Source of the DNA: Salminus brasiliensis
Lineage: Eukaryota; Chordata; Actinopteri; Characiformes; Bryconidae
Direction: 5' to 3'
NCBI RefSeq assembly: GCF_030463535.1
Contig: NC_132879.1
Coordinates: 37,561,425 to 37,625,424, forward strand
Length of the DNA stretch: 64,000 nucleotides
The notes below the pieces were generated by a model. The model worked only from the letters and a program-made list of their open reading frames with translations, searched no databases and was not told the origin of the DNA. A program made the position numbers and the translations under genes. Below, piece by piece: positions 11,463-21,025 of this stretch (positions are counted from its first letter, which is position 1; every line of letters begins with the position of its first letter).

Positions 11463-12166
11463 TAGATAAACTTAGATAACTAGCACACTTTGTAGAGGGG
11501 ATGAGGGAAGTCTGCAGTACGAGTGGGGTCTTACGGTCTTTGTAGAAGAAGCAGGGCACGCCTTGCACTGGTTTTGGGCAGTCGAAGTAGCGGCGGTTCA
11601 GGTGTTTACTCTCCTGAAGAGTGGCGTTGAGGTCGAACACCAGCTGGCTGCCCAGCAGACACTGAGAAACGCTCTGAAAGACAGAAGCAGTTCATGATCA
11701 ACGCTGGCATTATTGATGGATATTCTCATGATGCTTATTTTATGGTTCAACATTAAGAACATGATTATGAAGACTCATAGACACACACACACACACACTA
11801 ATATCCCAGTCAAACACAGTTTGAAGAGCTCCCTGCTGTAACACACCTAGCAGTAACCAGTGCAGTTATGTGTAGAATGTGTGTAAACTGTGCTGGACTC
11901 CAACCTTCCAGCACTAGGCTCGGGCTCCCCTGCACTAGTGTGTGTTCTGGGTTCTGGATTGTAAACATATGGGTGTAAAGTCATGGTTTCAGAGAGGAGA
12001 AGTAGAAGGAGATACACACAGTGTTACTGTTAACACGCTGCTCCTCAGTGATGTCCACCACGCCGCGCCTATCTACTCCGCTGCACGCTGACCTCTGTGG
12101 GGCTTCAAGGCCACAGGAGACCACCAGGGCCACAGCAAACAACACGGTCAGTATTTTGACCATCAT
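5886..12166 (-). CDS. catsper1: CatSper1-like channel fused to auxiliary-subunit-like ectodomain, unit 1
   Basis: Predicted pore subunit of the sperm Ca2+ channel CatSper in the flagellar membrane. Coding exons by GT/AG sites, 5' to 3': 12166-12020, 11673-11535, 11407-11344, 11147-11049, 10919-10812, 10612-10520, 10225-10126, 9987-9876, 9336-9136, 8751-8638, 8458-8299, 8131-7896, 7562-7499, 7207-7147, 7063-7018, 6588-6501, 6316-6202, 5915-5886. Sum 1977 nt, 658 aa, all phases consistent. Residues 1-20 signal peptide; 21-250 Cys-rich ectodomain with sequons NTS, NAT, NVS and NVT and motifs VVGGGP, NSPCGD and HVHGLP; 251-270 transmembrane helix; 271-327 acidic cytosolic linker; S1 328-347; S2 357-381; S3 394-409; S4 R425 to K443 with seven basic residues every third position; pore TLDDW 510-514; S6 about 526-556. 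Pore, S4 and DPERF after S5 fit CatSper1 better than CatSper2-4. The ectodomain looks like the C-terminus of a CatSper auxiliary subunit, gamma being my best guess. Mammalian CatSper1 instead has a His-rich cytosolic N-terminus. Confidence 0.8.
9001..9060. repeat. (TG)n microsatellite in channel intron 9
   Basis: Interrupted TG tract, also at 26898-26952, 44914-44968 and 62678-62731 with different lengths. It lies just downstream of the S1 exon donor on the minus strand. The Thr-His runs read across it are not coding. Confidence 0.9.
9387..9870. repeat. minisatellite in channel intron 8, unit 1
   Basis: Tandem repeat of about 30 bp with core TTAGACAGGGAGTATAGGTG, alternating GACAGGG and GACAGAG variants. 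I count 15 copies of the AGTATAGG core. It lies between the exon for the extra transmembrane helix and the exon for S1. Confidence 0.95.
10720..10774. repeat. (CT)n(CA)n compound microsatellite in channel intron 5
   Basis: A CT run passes into a CA run. It is much longer in unit 2 (about 28566-28661) and unit 3 (about 46461-46543). On the minus strand it is a TG then AG tract, not coding. Confidence 0.9.
11410..11456. repeat. (GA)n microsatellite in channel intron 2
   Basis: GA repeat that on the minus strand forms the pyrimidine tract directly before the exon 3 acceptor at 11407. Corresponding tracts are at about 29301-29355 and 47185-47230. Confidence 0.9.
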
Positions 12167-12395
12167 TGCTGTTGAAAAAAGAATACATATTTGAATAAAT
12201 ATTTAAAATATTATTAATCTTTTGGAAAGTTCTTATTTTCCTCATCATCTAATATTTATTGGTGTCTAATTTCTGAAATTTTCATCCACATTATTATATT
12301 ACATAAAATGCACTAATTATTCATATGACATGTTTTTATTCTGCAGATTTAGAGCATAGCCTTAGTTTCCCTGATGAAAAAATCAGTTACTGGTT

Positions 12396-12690
12396 TCTGA
12401 TAGTCTGAACTGGTCCTTGATGGTCAAAGTGGTGGAAAAGCTGGTCATCCAGGTGAAAACACAGCCTATGCTGGTAAACTAGCTGGTTAAGCTGGTTGAC
12501 CAGTTTATCTGTTGACCAGCATGTTTTATTTAGAGTTGAGGGTTTAGCTGGTTTATGAGCTACTGGCTTGGACTAGCTGGTCGACTAGCTTGGTCAGCGT
12601 TATCATGCTGGTAAACCAGTTAAACCATCAAACTCAAACACACGTTACGCTGGTAAAGAGCTAAACTGCTCCAGTTTGAGCTGGTCAGGC
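12396..12690. repeat. GCTGGT/ACCAGC-rich simple repeat, unit 1
   Basis: Many direct and inverted occurrences of GCTGGT and ACCAGC words with loose spacing (for example AAGCTGGTTGACCAG), so the tract can fold on itself. It lies in the intron between the non-coding first exon and the first coding exon of the channel gene. A smaller stretch of the same family lies outside the array at 2627-2683. Confidence 0.8.
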
Positions 12691-12895
12691 TGTTTTTTCA
12701 GCAGAATTAGATTAGGTTTTTAACTTCTTCAGCACCAGCTCTCATTTCAACAAAGCTAAAGCACTGATATTTCACTTCCTAACATTTGTAGAACCAGGAT
12801 CCAGTGAGGAATTTCAGTCAGTCCTAACTAAAGCATGGCTAAATGGATGGAGTGGAAGTGTGAGGACTGTGGGAACTAGTTCAGTCTGTTATTCA

Positions 12896-12931
<36 letters not shown>
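12896..12931. repeat. (AAT)n microsatellite
   Basis: Trinucleotide repeat in the first intron of the channel gene; about 12 units here, fewer in unit 2 (about 30809-30835), about 11 in unit 3 (about 48686-48720). Confidence 0.9.
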
Positions 12932-13003
12932 TCAGCACACAGTCTTTAACCTCCACCATACATCCCCTACTATCTCTCTCCTACATGTAGATCTAACACT
13001 TAC

Positions 13004-13125
13004 CTAATCCCGCTGATTCCACTCTCAGCTCATCTGATCAGCTTATGAACTAAACGTCTTCACTGACTATGACGTAATCACATGTACGTTCTCATTCCGT
13101 TGCTATGGAACAACAAACGACGTCA
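13004..13125 (-). promoter_or_regulatory. channel-gene promoter with X-box and CRE-like motifs, unit 1
   Basis: A consensus donor on the minus strand (exon end at 13004, then GTAAGTGTTAG) implies a non-coding first exon that splices to an acceptor TTTTTTCAACAG two bases before the ATG at 12166. Just upstream are GTTGCTATGGAAC at 13099-13111, which fits an RFX X-box, TGACGTAA at 13070-13077 and GACGTCA at 13119-13125, both CRE-like. RFX and CREM sites are common at ciliary and spermatid genes. The start site itself is inferred. Confidence 0.6.
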
Positions 13126-13554
13126 TAATCACATGATTACATTACTTTCTTCAGGGAGTGATTACATGTGTTGCATTTAAGGTGTCTTTATATGGTTGTT
13201 TTTTTATCTTGTCTTCAACAGGAGCTCTTCATGTGTTCTTTATGCATTTGTTATAGCAGTCTGATTAAAGACAATGTGGGTCTTTTCTGATGCCTGACAT
13301 TTTTTTATTTTATGAAAATGACTTGATAAAACATATTTGATCAAAAATATATATATAGCCTTAATTCTAAATAATTGTAAAGTAGCATCTACCCATCCTG
13401 CCTTTCAGTTAAGGACCCCACATTCTTACCAAAGCAGTGCCCGATGGCTTATTTTTATATACACAGTACATTAGATTCATGTACCCTATTAAAAGTATAA
13501 GATCCCTGAGGAACCTTTGGAAGTTCTTCAGTTTGTAACGGCGAAGAAACCTCT

Positions 13555-13765
13555 TAAGAAAAAGGACCTTAATAGAGGTTCTTCTTCCAGGTTCCTTAAT
13601 CCTATTGAAAACATGTGGACTGTCCTCAAAAGTTGGGTCTGTTCCAGGAAATCAACAACTTGAACTGAACTCTACTCCAACTCTTGACAGAAGTGTGATC
13701 AGATATTCAAACAGAATCATGAGCTTGATGATGGGTACCAAAAGTATCTGCTCAGGGTGTGACTT
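13555..13765 (+). pseudogene. DDE transposase C-terminal remnant, unit 1
   Basis: Plus-strand reading gives NPIENMWTVLKSWVCSRKS from 13598 and, after stops, DDGYQKYLLRV near 13728-13762. The NPIE-N-x-W-x-x-LK signature is the catalytic-Glu end of Tc1/mariner-type transposases. It is a dead fragment between the two divergent promoters. Confidence 0.6.
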
Positions 13766-13873
13766 GCTTATATCCTGACCCTGACTGTAAAGCTAACTAG
13801 CATTAGCTGCTAAAGCCGATAGCTTTAAGCTTATTGAGCTTCTAGTGTTTGAACTTGGCAGTCCAGGAGTCCA

Positions 13874-14133
13874 TTGTGTGTGTGTGTGTGTGTGTGTGAG
13901 TGTGTGTGTGTGTTCATGCTGTCGAGCAGTGATTGAGTGTGGGTGTGGTTTCTATGGAAACGGGACCTGCTCGGACAGCGCAGGAAGTGCGGGAGTAGGC
14001 TTTTAGTTTTAGCCACCGCGTCTTACAGCTAAACCTCTGTGCGGACAAAAGCCAGTTGGATTATTTTTATTTGAGTTTTTCGGAGTTTTATTTTTCCTGT
14101 GAGAGAAGCAGCTTTCCTGCAAAGGCTTCTGAG
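13874..14133 (+). promoter_or_regulatory. CCDC87 promoter and non-coding first exon, unit 1
   Basis: GTTTCTATGGAAAC at 13948-13961 is a perfect 14-bp palindrome-like RFX X-box. It follows a TG microsatellite (13876-13912). Downstream GC-rich sequence leads to a plausible first-exon donor GAG|GTAGCT after 14133 (other donors are possible). The first coding Met lies in the next exon at 14749. The short frame from ATG 14188 (MAMDQQGRSS) ends in TAA without a good donor and is probably not used. Confidence 0.5.
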
Positions 14134-15574
14134 GTAGCTAGCTACAGATCTGCGAGGTCAAGTGAAGCGCATTACAGTGCTACAGTAATGGCGATGGACC
14201 AACAGGGGAGAAGTTCCCCGGGAAGTGGACGATATTACCACCTTTAACGTTCATTTGTTGTTATTTATAGACCAGAACATTTTTAGGATCTTATTACGAG
14301 GGGGAATAAACACGAGAATATGTCATTTAGACTAAAGTACAGATCTGATTTAGACGTTTTAAGCACCAATAAAGAGGAGTGTAGTACAAAACTGGCGCCA
14401 CCTTCGGTAGCTATGTAGTCCTGCTGGTATAGCTCCCTGTCTGAAGAATAAAAGTGGCTCATGGGATAATAAAAGTAGCTACATTTAAATACTTTATGCA
14501 GGTTTTCTGTACTTACTGTTATTTTTTTATATTTTTTAATCTTTTTAAAAAATTACGAACGTTTAAAAGCAGTATACTCTGGGACACCTGTTTATGCTTT
14601 ATACACTGGTGCATCTTCTAGACCTTTCAGCAATTTACACTGCATTTCTAAAATAAACAATACATATTTATTTATTTGTTTATAATATAAAAATATAAAA
14701 ATGTTCATTTTTTTTTCATTCAGGTCTGTTTTGCCAGCATGTGTGAGAATGAGCAGAGGAGTGATGAATAGACGCAGTGCTGCCACAGACACAAGCTGCC
14801 GGCTGAAATCGGAGCACAAGGGCATGACACTCTCCATGACCCAGATCCTGACCCACACACGCGACACTCAGAAGTATTTCCAGGATGCTCTAGGCTCCCT
14901 CTCACTTTTTGGTAACACAGACATGAATGAAATGAAGGCGACAGGTTTGTGTTTTTTCCCTCCTTTTTTTTTAGAGGACATTCCTTTTACTCTCTGTGCT
15001 GGACATAGCATGATGTTTAGCCTCACATTGCCATTAAAAATACAGGATGCTTAGCTTGGGGTGCAGAAAACTGTAGAAACACTTCAACTGCAAAGGAGAC
15101 CATGTCTCTCAACATCAGTGCCCAACCCTACCTCAGCTCTTTTTCCAAAGCAATGTTTCAAAATATATAAAAGAATATAAGTTGTTACCAGTATAAAAAG
15201 AAGCACACCGTCCATAGAACCATAGTTGTGTGATGCATGGGTGTCCATATGTAATGTTTATAAAATAAATGTAATAATATCATATAGAAAGGTTTACAAT
15301 GTAAGTGTATAGTGTAATACAAATATAATGTAATCCTATGACAAATAAGTCCTTTTCTTATGTTTCTTAGGCAGGGTCCAGGAAGAGAGAACAGAGTCTT
15401 CAACCTTTAAAGATCTAACAAACGTTCCAGCCTCTCTGTCAGAATTCTGCCAGCAGTTGAGGAACAAAATCACACAGCAGACCGTCCACACCATCTCCTC
15501 TGAAGACCGGGAAACACTGGTCAGTCTTTCATTATTCTGAATGAATGACGACTACGCTGGAAGTAAGTTTGCCC

Positions 15575-15973
15575 TTGTGGGTGAAGTGAAAAACATTGAT
15601 TCTCTTCATCTACAATGGTATCTGTCAAAGGATGGGAAGTATTAGGCAGAAAGTGAACAGTCAGTTCTTGAAGTTGATTTGTTAAAAGCAGGAAAAATGG
15701 ACACTTTGACAAGGACCAAATTGCAATGGCTAGATGGGTCAGAACATCTCCAAAACATCAGGTAGGTCTTGTAGGGTTTTTCTGGTATGCAGTGGTCAGT
15801 ACCTACCAAAAGTGCTCCAAAGGACTTAAAGGATCTACTGCTAACATCTTGCTGCCAGATACCACAGGATGCCTTCAGAGGTATTGTGGAGACATAGTTC
15901 AATCTGTTGTGGTGGCACAAGGGGGGGGGCAACTCAGTATTAGGCAGGTGGTAGTAATGTTATGACTGATCAA
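15575..15973 (+). mobile_element. internally deleted Tc1-like transposon in CCDC87 intron, unit 1
   Basis: The left part reads GTGAACAGTCAGTTCTTGAA then AATTGCAATGGCTAGATGGG, the beginning of a very common fish Tc1-like transposase gene. The right part reads TGCCAGATACCACAGGATGC and ends GTGGTAGTAATGTTATGACTG, its 3' end. The central part, including most of the catalytic domain, is deleted. The open frames here are residual. Confidence 0.7.
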
Positions 15974-16358
15974 TGTATTTCATATGTGTGTGACAGTGAC
16001 TCAAGCAGATTCAGTGCGTACTGCTGTTTGTACGCAGGAAGAAGTAATGATGGCAGAATTGAGTCTAATTTGGGGGGACCTGCGTGGGCTTCCAGCTGAC
16101 CCCACACTGACCTCAGAGGAGAATAAGGAGATGCGCAGCCAGATGTTTGCTGAGGTCCTGTGCATCTGTGAGCAGCTCTACCTGCATTACCTACACATGT
16201 TAAAGAGGCTGGGGAAGTGTGCTGTCTTCAGCCACCAGGTCAACTGCAGTCGCCTAGCCTCTCACTTGGCCATGGACCTCAGCAGATTGTAAGAGGCATT
16301 TTTATATCTACATTAGCCTCTAGATAATTAGATATTGTGATTATATTTTTTTCTGTGT

Positions 16359-17580
16359 TAACTGTCACGTTTGACAGTTGATACACTTCCAGAAAGTGTA
16401 CAAAGTGTACAACTGAGCTGGAGTACGCAATTAAGCAAATGAGCTAAAAAGCTATTTATGTTAATCTGATGGAGTGCTAGTAGTACAAATGCACCTGCTC
16501 CCGTGTCCTCACTCTGCACCCTTACGCCAACAGAACTGGCCACATAACTGACTGTACTCCTGTTGTTGGTGCAGTATTGCCGTTCCTTAGCCAAGAGCAA
16601 ATTCTCCTGCATCTAGCAATGCTTGTGTTGACTTTATGGACACCTCAGGGCTTTCAACAATGTAGTAATTAGAATAGGGAAAACAAGGTCGTGCCCTGAT
16701 CAGTTCGGAATCCCATGACAGGGCGACTCCTGGCTGGAGTATTTAATCATTAAGTGCTCTCACTTTGTCAAATGCATGCTTTAGACTGCCATCCTGAGAC
16801 TGTTCCTTGGGGAAATACCCAAAGGGGAAACCCAAGGTGGGTTGGGGGTCGAGCTCCTGGGGTGTGGCTCTTGATCTGACACAGTACCCAACACAGCTTG
16901 TCGCTTGACAGTCGCACGTTCACTCATCATCTTGCAGTGCAGGACACCTTTTTAACTCCAGCAAAATTTGTACACAAAATTGAAGAGCTTCTTGAGTGCT
17001 TCTGTAGCATCTTGTAGAGTCATCCTTGAGTCTACCACTACTCCAGGTGCAGTAGTCAAGTTCCAGACCATCCGCCAATCCTTTTCCTGCCCATTGGCCT
17101 TGGCTTGTCGTTCCTGGTGCAGGTTGAAAAGGGTCAGGTGAGAACATCTGCTGGAGGGCAGTGCAGGGGGTTTTGGTAGATCCTGGAATATGGGTGTTGA
17201 GTAAGGAGACAGGGAAGCAGGAATAAAGGCCGTGAACGCAGTGCGTTATTCTGTATTAATTATACCAGAACGCTACTTCTCAGCCAGGCTGTGACATGGG
17301 CTACACATAGACTCGCGGTACTAGAAGCGGTTCTTCTAGTATAAAAAAAATAAGCCTGAACCAATGGTTGTCTGTAGCTGCACACCCACCTTTTCAAATA
17401 AGATTGGAGCCCCAAGGCTTATAGTGAACTGTGAGGCTGTCTGATAGGTGGCGAAGACAGGGGGTGTTTAATAAATGTTTGAGGGGCTTGTGCTGTTCCT
17501 TAATTACAATTAATGCATTTTCTCTGTACCTGTTAATGGCTGGAGGTGGGATATATGGCAAAAATGTTAAGGTAAATAAT
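16359..17580. other. large CCDC87 intron with conserved antisense open frame, unit 1
   Basis: A 1.3-kb intron with no CCDC87 exon. On the minus strand 17147-16920 is open (75 codons, Trp/Gly/Cys-rich in the middle, ending in RCPALQDDE) and continues open upstream of its Met. It is kept without stops in all three units. I do not recognise it; a transposon-derived fragment is the likeliest explanation. Confidence 0.4.
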
Positions 17581-18063
17581 CTCTCTCTGTATCTGTTTGC
17601 AGTTTGAATGCTCACTCAATCCAGCGCAATGTTGCCATGGGGATCAAGGCTACGCGAGGTGCTGTGAAGTCAAGAGACGGAGAGCACGGAGAGAGACTGG
17701 GTTCTCCACAGATGCACACCAAAGTTGTTCCTCACAGATTAGACAGCCGCCCACACAGTAAACCTAAGAAACACATGGCAAGCAGGCAACAGAAGAGGAA
17801 GGTAGATACAGACCTAACAGAGGTTGTTGTGCGTTCCTGTAAGCTAGTGGATATTGGGGTGTGTGTGTGTGAACGAGAGAAAGATGTTTTAAAGATCGGC
17901 ATAGATCGGTGAAATATTACTCCCTATTACTCACTAAATATTTTCTCCCTTCAGATCCAAGAAAAAATTAAACCACTGGATCTGGCGCAGGTGTATGACC
18001 TCATGCAATCACATCCAGAGCTGACAGCCAGCAGTATGGAGACGCGCAGTATGATGAGCCTGT

Positions 18064-18690
18064 GTTAGCATACACATACAGTACACTACCACTCCAAAGT
18101 CTGATCTTCAGGGGTCTCCAAAATCATTTGTCTTGTTAAATGTTTTTGTTATTTTTCATGACAATTATGATAGTATTATTATATTATTAATATCATTATT
18201 AAAGTAAAAAAAAGTGGTGCAGTTTTATTTTAGAGATTCATATATTCAAAGAACTGTTTGCTTAGAGTGACAGTATGGATTAAGCTAAATTAGGCATGAT
18301 GCATTGTCTAAATCTTGTATAAATGGTGATATATGTTTGCAGTCATTTTGTCAAATAATCTGCTGCAAGATTTGACCACCATTTTTGACAAATAAAGCAT
18401 TCTGGATACTACTTTTATTATAGCTTCAGTCTTTATGCTGTATAGCTTTCTTAATCATTATAATAACATGTACGGTCTTCCTGCTAATGATTTGAACAAC
18501 TGAAAGCAGCCCAGGTCTAGCCAATAAGCTGCATTTTGAACATACCCCAAACCCACCACAAATTGGTTTTGCTAAAAATACAAATTCCAAGCTTTTGAAA
18601 AAAAAAACCTCACTGTCATTCTTTGTGCCCCTGTACATCTCTATGTTTCTCTCTTTCAGTTTTTCACACTGTGTATGATGTGTGTTTTAG
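18064..18690. other. CCDC87 intron 6, nothing else seen
   Basis: AT-rich intron between exons 6 and 7. The donor GTTAGC overlaps a TGTTAG that would otherwise read as a stop. The acceptor is GTGTTTTAG. Copies lie in units 2 and 3. Confidence 0.5.
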
Positions 18691-20690
18691 GCAGCACTGC
18701 CATTGTACCTACAAAGCTAGAAGAAGAACATTGCCCTGTTACCAGGCTGAAGGTAACCAAATTTACCATTAACCTTGACTAACCTAAGCTTCTAGCTGTT
18801 GTCTTAGTTTCAGTCCTGAAGGGCTTCAACACACCCACTTTGGCTGGTAATTACCTCATGAGTGCAATCAGGTGTGTCTGAGTAGGGAAACCACCAGCTT
18901 TCCAACTTGGCTGGAGACTGGCCCTTTAGTACCCATGCTGAATACACTGTTCCTCAGAGGAACAGTAAATGTTTGTGCTTTTCTGGTAAATCTCTCAGGG
19001 ATGCAATTCCATGCCAGACCTGCAGAGGGAAACACTGCTAGAAGAGCTAGAGATGGCATCACTGCCAGCAAGGCCTCTGTCACCTTCAGTTCTTCTGTCA
19101 GCAGACCCCTGCTACAGCCTGTAGAAAGATAGAAACCCTTCTGAGGACCTGAAGAGGTCAGATATGCACACACACATGTGAAATTAAGAGCCTTGATGTA
19201 TAGTGATGCCATTATTTGAAGCTGACAATTTAACTACATTGATTTTGGAATCTTATAATTGATCAGTAATAGTAATTACGTTACTTTTTTGTGTTTTCAG
19301 ACTTGTGTATTCAGAATTGTGTATTCAGTGTGTTTATACAGATGATTCTCAATCCAAATCAAAACAATCAGATCATATATTTCTTTGGTACAATTCAGAT
19401 TTGATAGAAATTTGGTCAAATTCTTTGGTACGATTTGAGGATTCACAATGCTTTGAATAGTTTTTAAAAGAAACCTAAACAAATTAAATCTTTCTTCTCT
19501 GAGATTTACACCAATGATTCAGTGCATGGGTGTAGAATAAATGAATAGGATCGTTTAATATTTGTCTTGTTGTAATTTAATCTTATGTCTGTTGTAATAT
19601 CACATCACCAGCACATCTCTAAAATGTATCAGCGGTTTTATGCAGACTGTTACATGACACAGATTCCATGGATGAGTCCACACCAACTGATTCTGAGACA
19701 GATGTTCCTTCTCTAATTCGAGCTTTGGCGAGCCGTGGCTCCAGCAGACTGAAAGAGCTGAAACATGTGCTGCAGGTCTCTCTCTTTTTATCTGTCTCTC
19801 TCTCTCTCTCTCTCTGCCTTATAGTCTGTTACCAGACCTTTTTTTAAAGGCTGAAAGAAAAGGTAAAATGTTTGACATGAGGAAAGTGCTGTTGCGATGA
19901 TTTCTATAGAGTTATTTTTAAACTTTTGCTACTACTGGCCTCCTTAGTGCTGATCTGTGCCCGAGAGATCAAGAGAGCATTACTGGCCTTGCTCTTTGAT
20001 TGAGACCATAGACCTGGTAGTTTGGTGTACAATGTAATACACAGTAATATGGTCTGTAAGGTAAATGGAATTGTGGATAATTCTCGTCTGCACAGAGACT
20101 GGAGGAAGAAGAACAGCAGCGAATGACGAAGACTCAGCTTAAGGCGGCGAGGCCGCAGCATCCGCAGGCAGCAGTGGAAAGTGTAAATGTGTCCACTCTG
20201 GGCATTACACGTATAGCAGCGGCCCGAGTGACTGACAGGGTTTTGTCTGAGACAGTCAATATCAGCAATATTCAACAATCCTAAAATGCATTTGCAGGAT
20301 CTACAGGTAGCACAGTTTATGTCAAAGTACAGCATCTACCATCAGAAAGAGAGCCCACAGGTTGGATTTCCATTTGAGGTGTACAAGCAGGAAAAAATAC
20401 CAGGGTTTTCATTGGGTGTCCTATTTTTTTCATGACTGTACATTTACTTAGATAGAGTTTTAGGAAGTTAAACACAATGACAAGCTAAAACAGTAGAAGA
20501 CCGTTCAATAAGTTATGATTCTGCACCAAAAAAAAAAATCTAACTCCTCAATGAATGTGTACATTTGTTTCAGATTGAGCCTTCATCTGTCGCACTGCTG
20601 GATCAGAACCTGTTTAGCACAACTGAAATAAAAGAAGTCTACAAAGTTTTATCGGAGAGTCTTTCAGCTGAGTACTTAAACTTTGATGAG

Positions 20691-21025
20691 GTCAGTTACA
20701 TGCCTATGTGTGTAATAACTCAAGGTTGAGCTTTTCTTTCAGTTGTGTTGATTGTTATATGAGCATGTGCACTCTATGCCCATATGTTTGCAGACATCGC
20801 TTAGCCAGTGTTTCTTCTAAAATTAAAGATATTAACTTTGCTCCAGTAACAGTATTTAGATTTCTAAGGAGGGTTTGCACTAGATGTAGGTACATTAGTG
20901 AAGTCTGCTGAATGCTAGGTTCAATACCTCTTATTTTGGACATGTTAAACCCTCTCTTTATATACAGTCATGCCTTTGTTTTGTGTAAACATATGCTTGT
21001 TTCTTGTCTTGTTTATAGTGTTATA
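20691..21025. other. truncated CCDC87 intron before the junction, unit 1
   Basis: Sequence after the last recognisable CCDC87 exon up to the inverted repeat. An acceptor-like ATATGTTTGCAG at about 20783-20794 is followed by a frame with an early TAA, so I do not call an exon. Equivalent tails are at 38698-39032 and 56480-56814. Confidence 0.5.

Larger units (their letters stand above)
14749..20690 (+). pseudogene. ccdc87: CCDC87, unit 1: premature stop and missing 3' end
   Basis: Coiled-coil domain protein 87, a sperm protein linked in mammals to the acrosome. Exons: 14749-14911, 15371-15519, 16038-16288, 17603-17801, 17955-18063, 18691-18752, 18999-19156, 19646-19775, 20096-20239, 20298-20360, 20574-20690; 1545 nt, phases consistent. 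Conserved segments as I recall human CCDC87: EQLYLHYLHML (exon 4 as numbered with the non-coding exon first), NSMPDLQ and LPARPLSP (exon 8), RLKELKHVLQ, IAAARVTDR, and a FDE block (NFDE) where the copy stops. TAG at 19122-19124 in exon 8 interrupts the frame after 41 codons of that exon. The array junction removes the rest, about 40% of the human length. Exons 10 and 11 are separated by only 58 bp. Confidence 0.8.

Noticed and set aside
5886-12166. Channel could be CatSper2, 3 or 4, or a one-domain sodium channel
   Set aside because: The pore TLDDWS, the DPERF motif after S5 and the S4 pattern fit CatSper1 best from memory, and there is a single six-helix domain, not four.
9876-12166. Exons 1-8 as a separate short gene
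   Set aside because: Exon 8 has a good donor in phase 1 that matches the exon 9 acceptor, with no stop codon, polyadenylation signal or promoter seen between. A separate transcript cannot be fully excluded.
14188-14247. ATG at 14188 as the CCDC87 start (MAMDQQG)
   Set aside because: The frame ends in TAA after 19 codons and has no convincing donor before it; the next exon has an in-frame Met.
20096-20284. TAA at 20282 as the natural end of CCDC87
   Set aside because: Two further exons in matching phase encode segments I recall from human CCDC87, so the TAA is better placed in a short intron.
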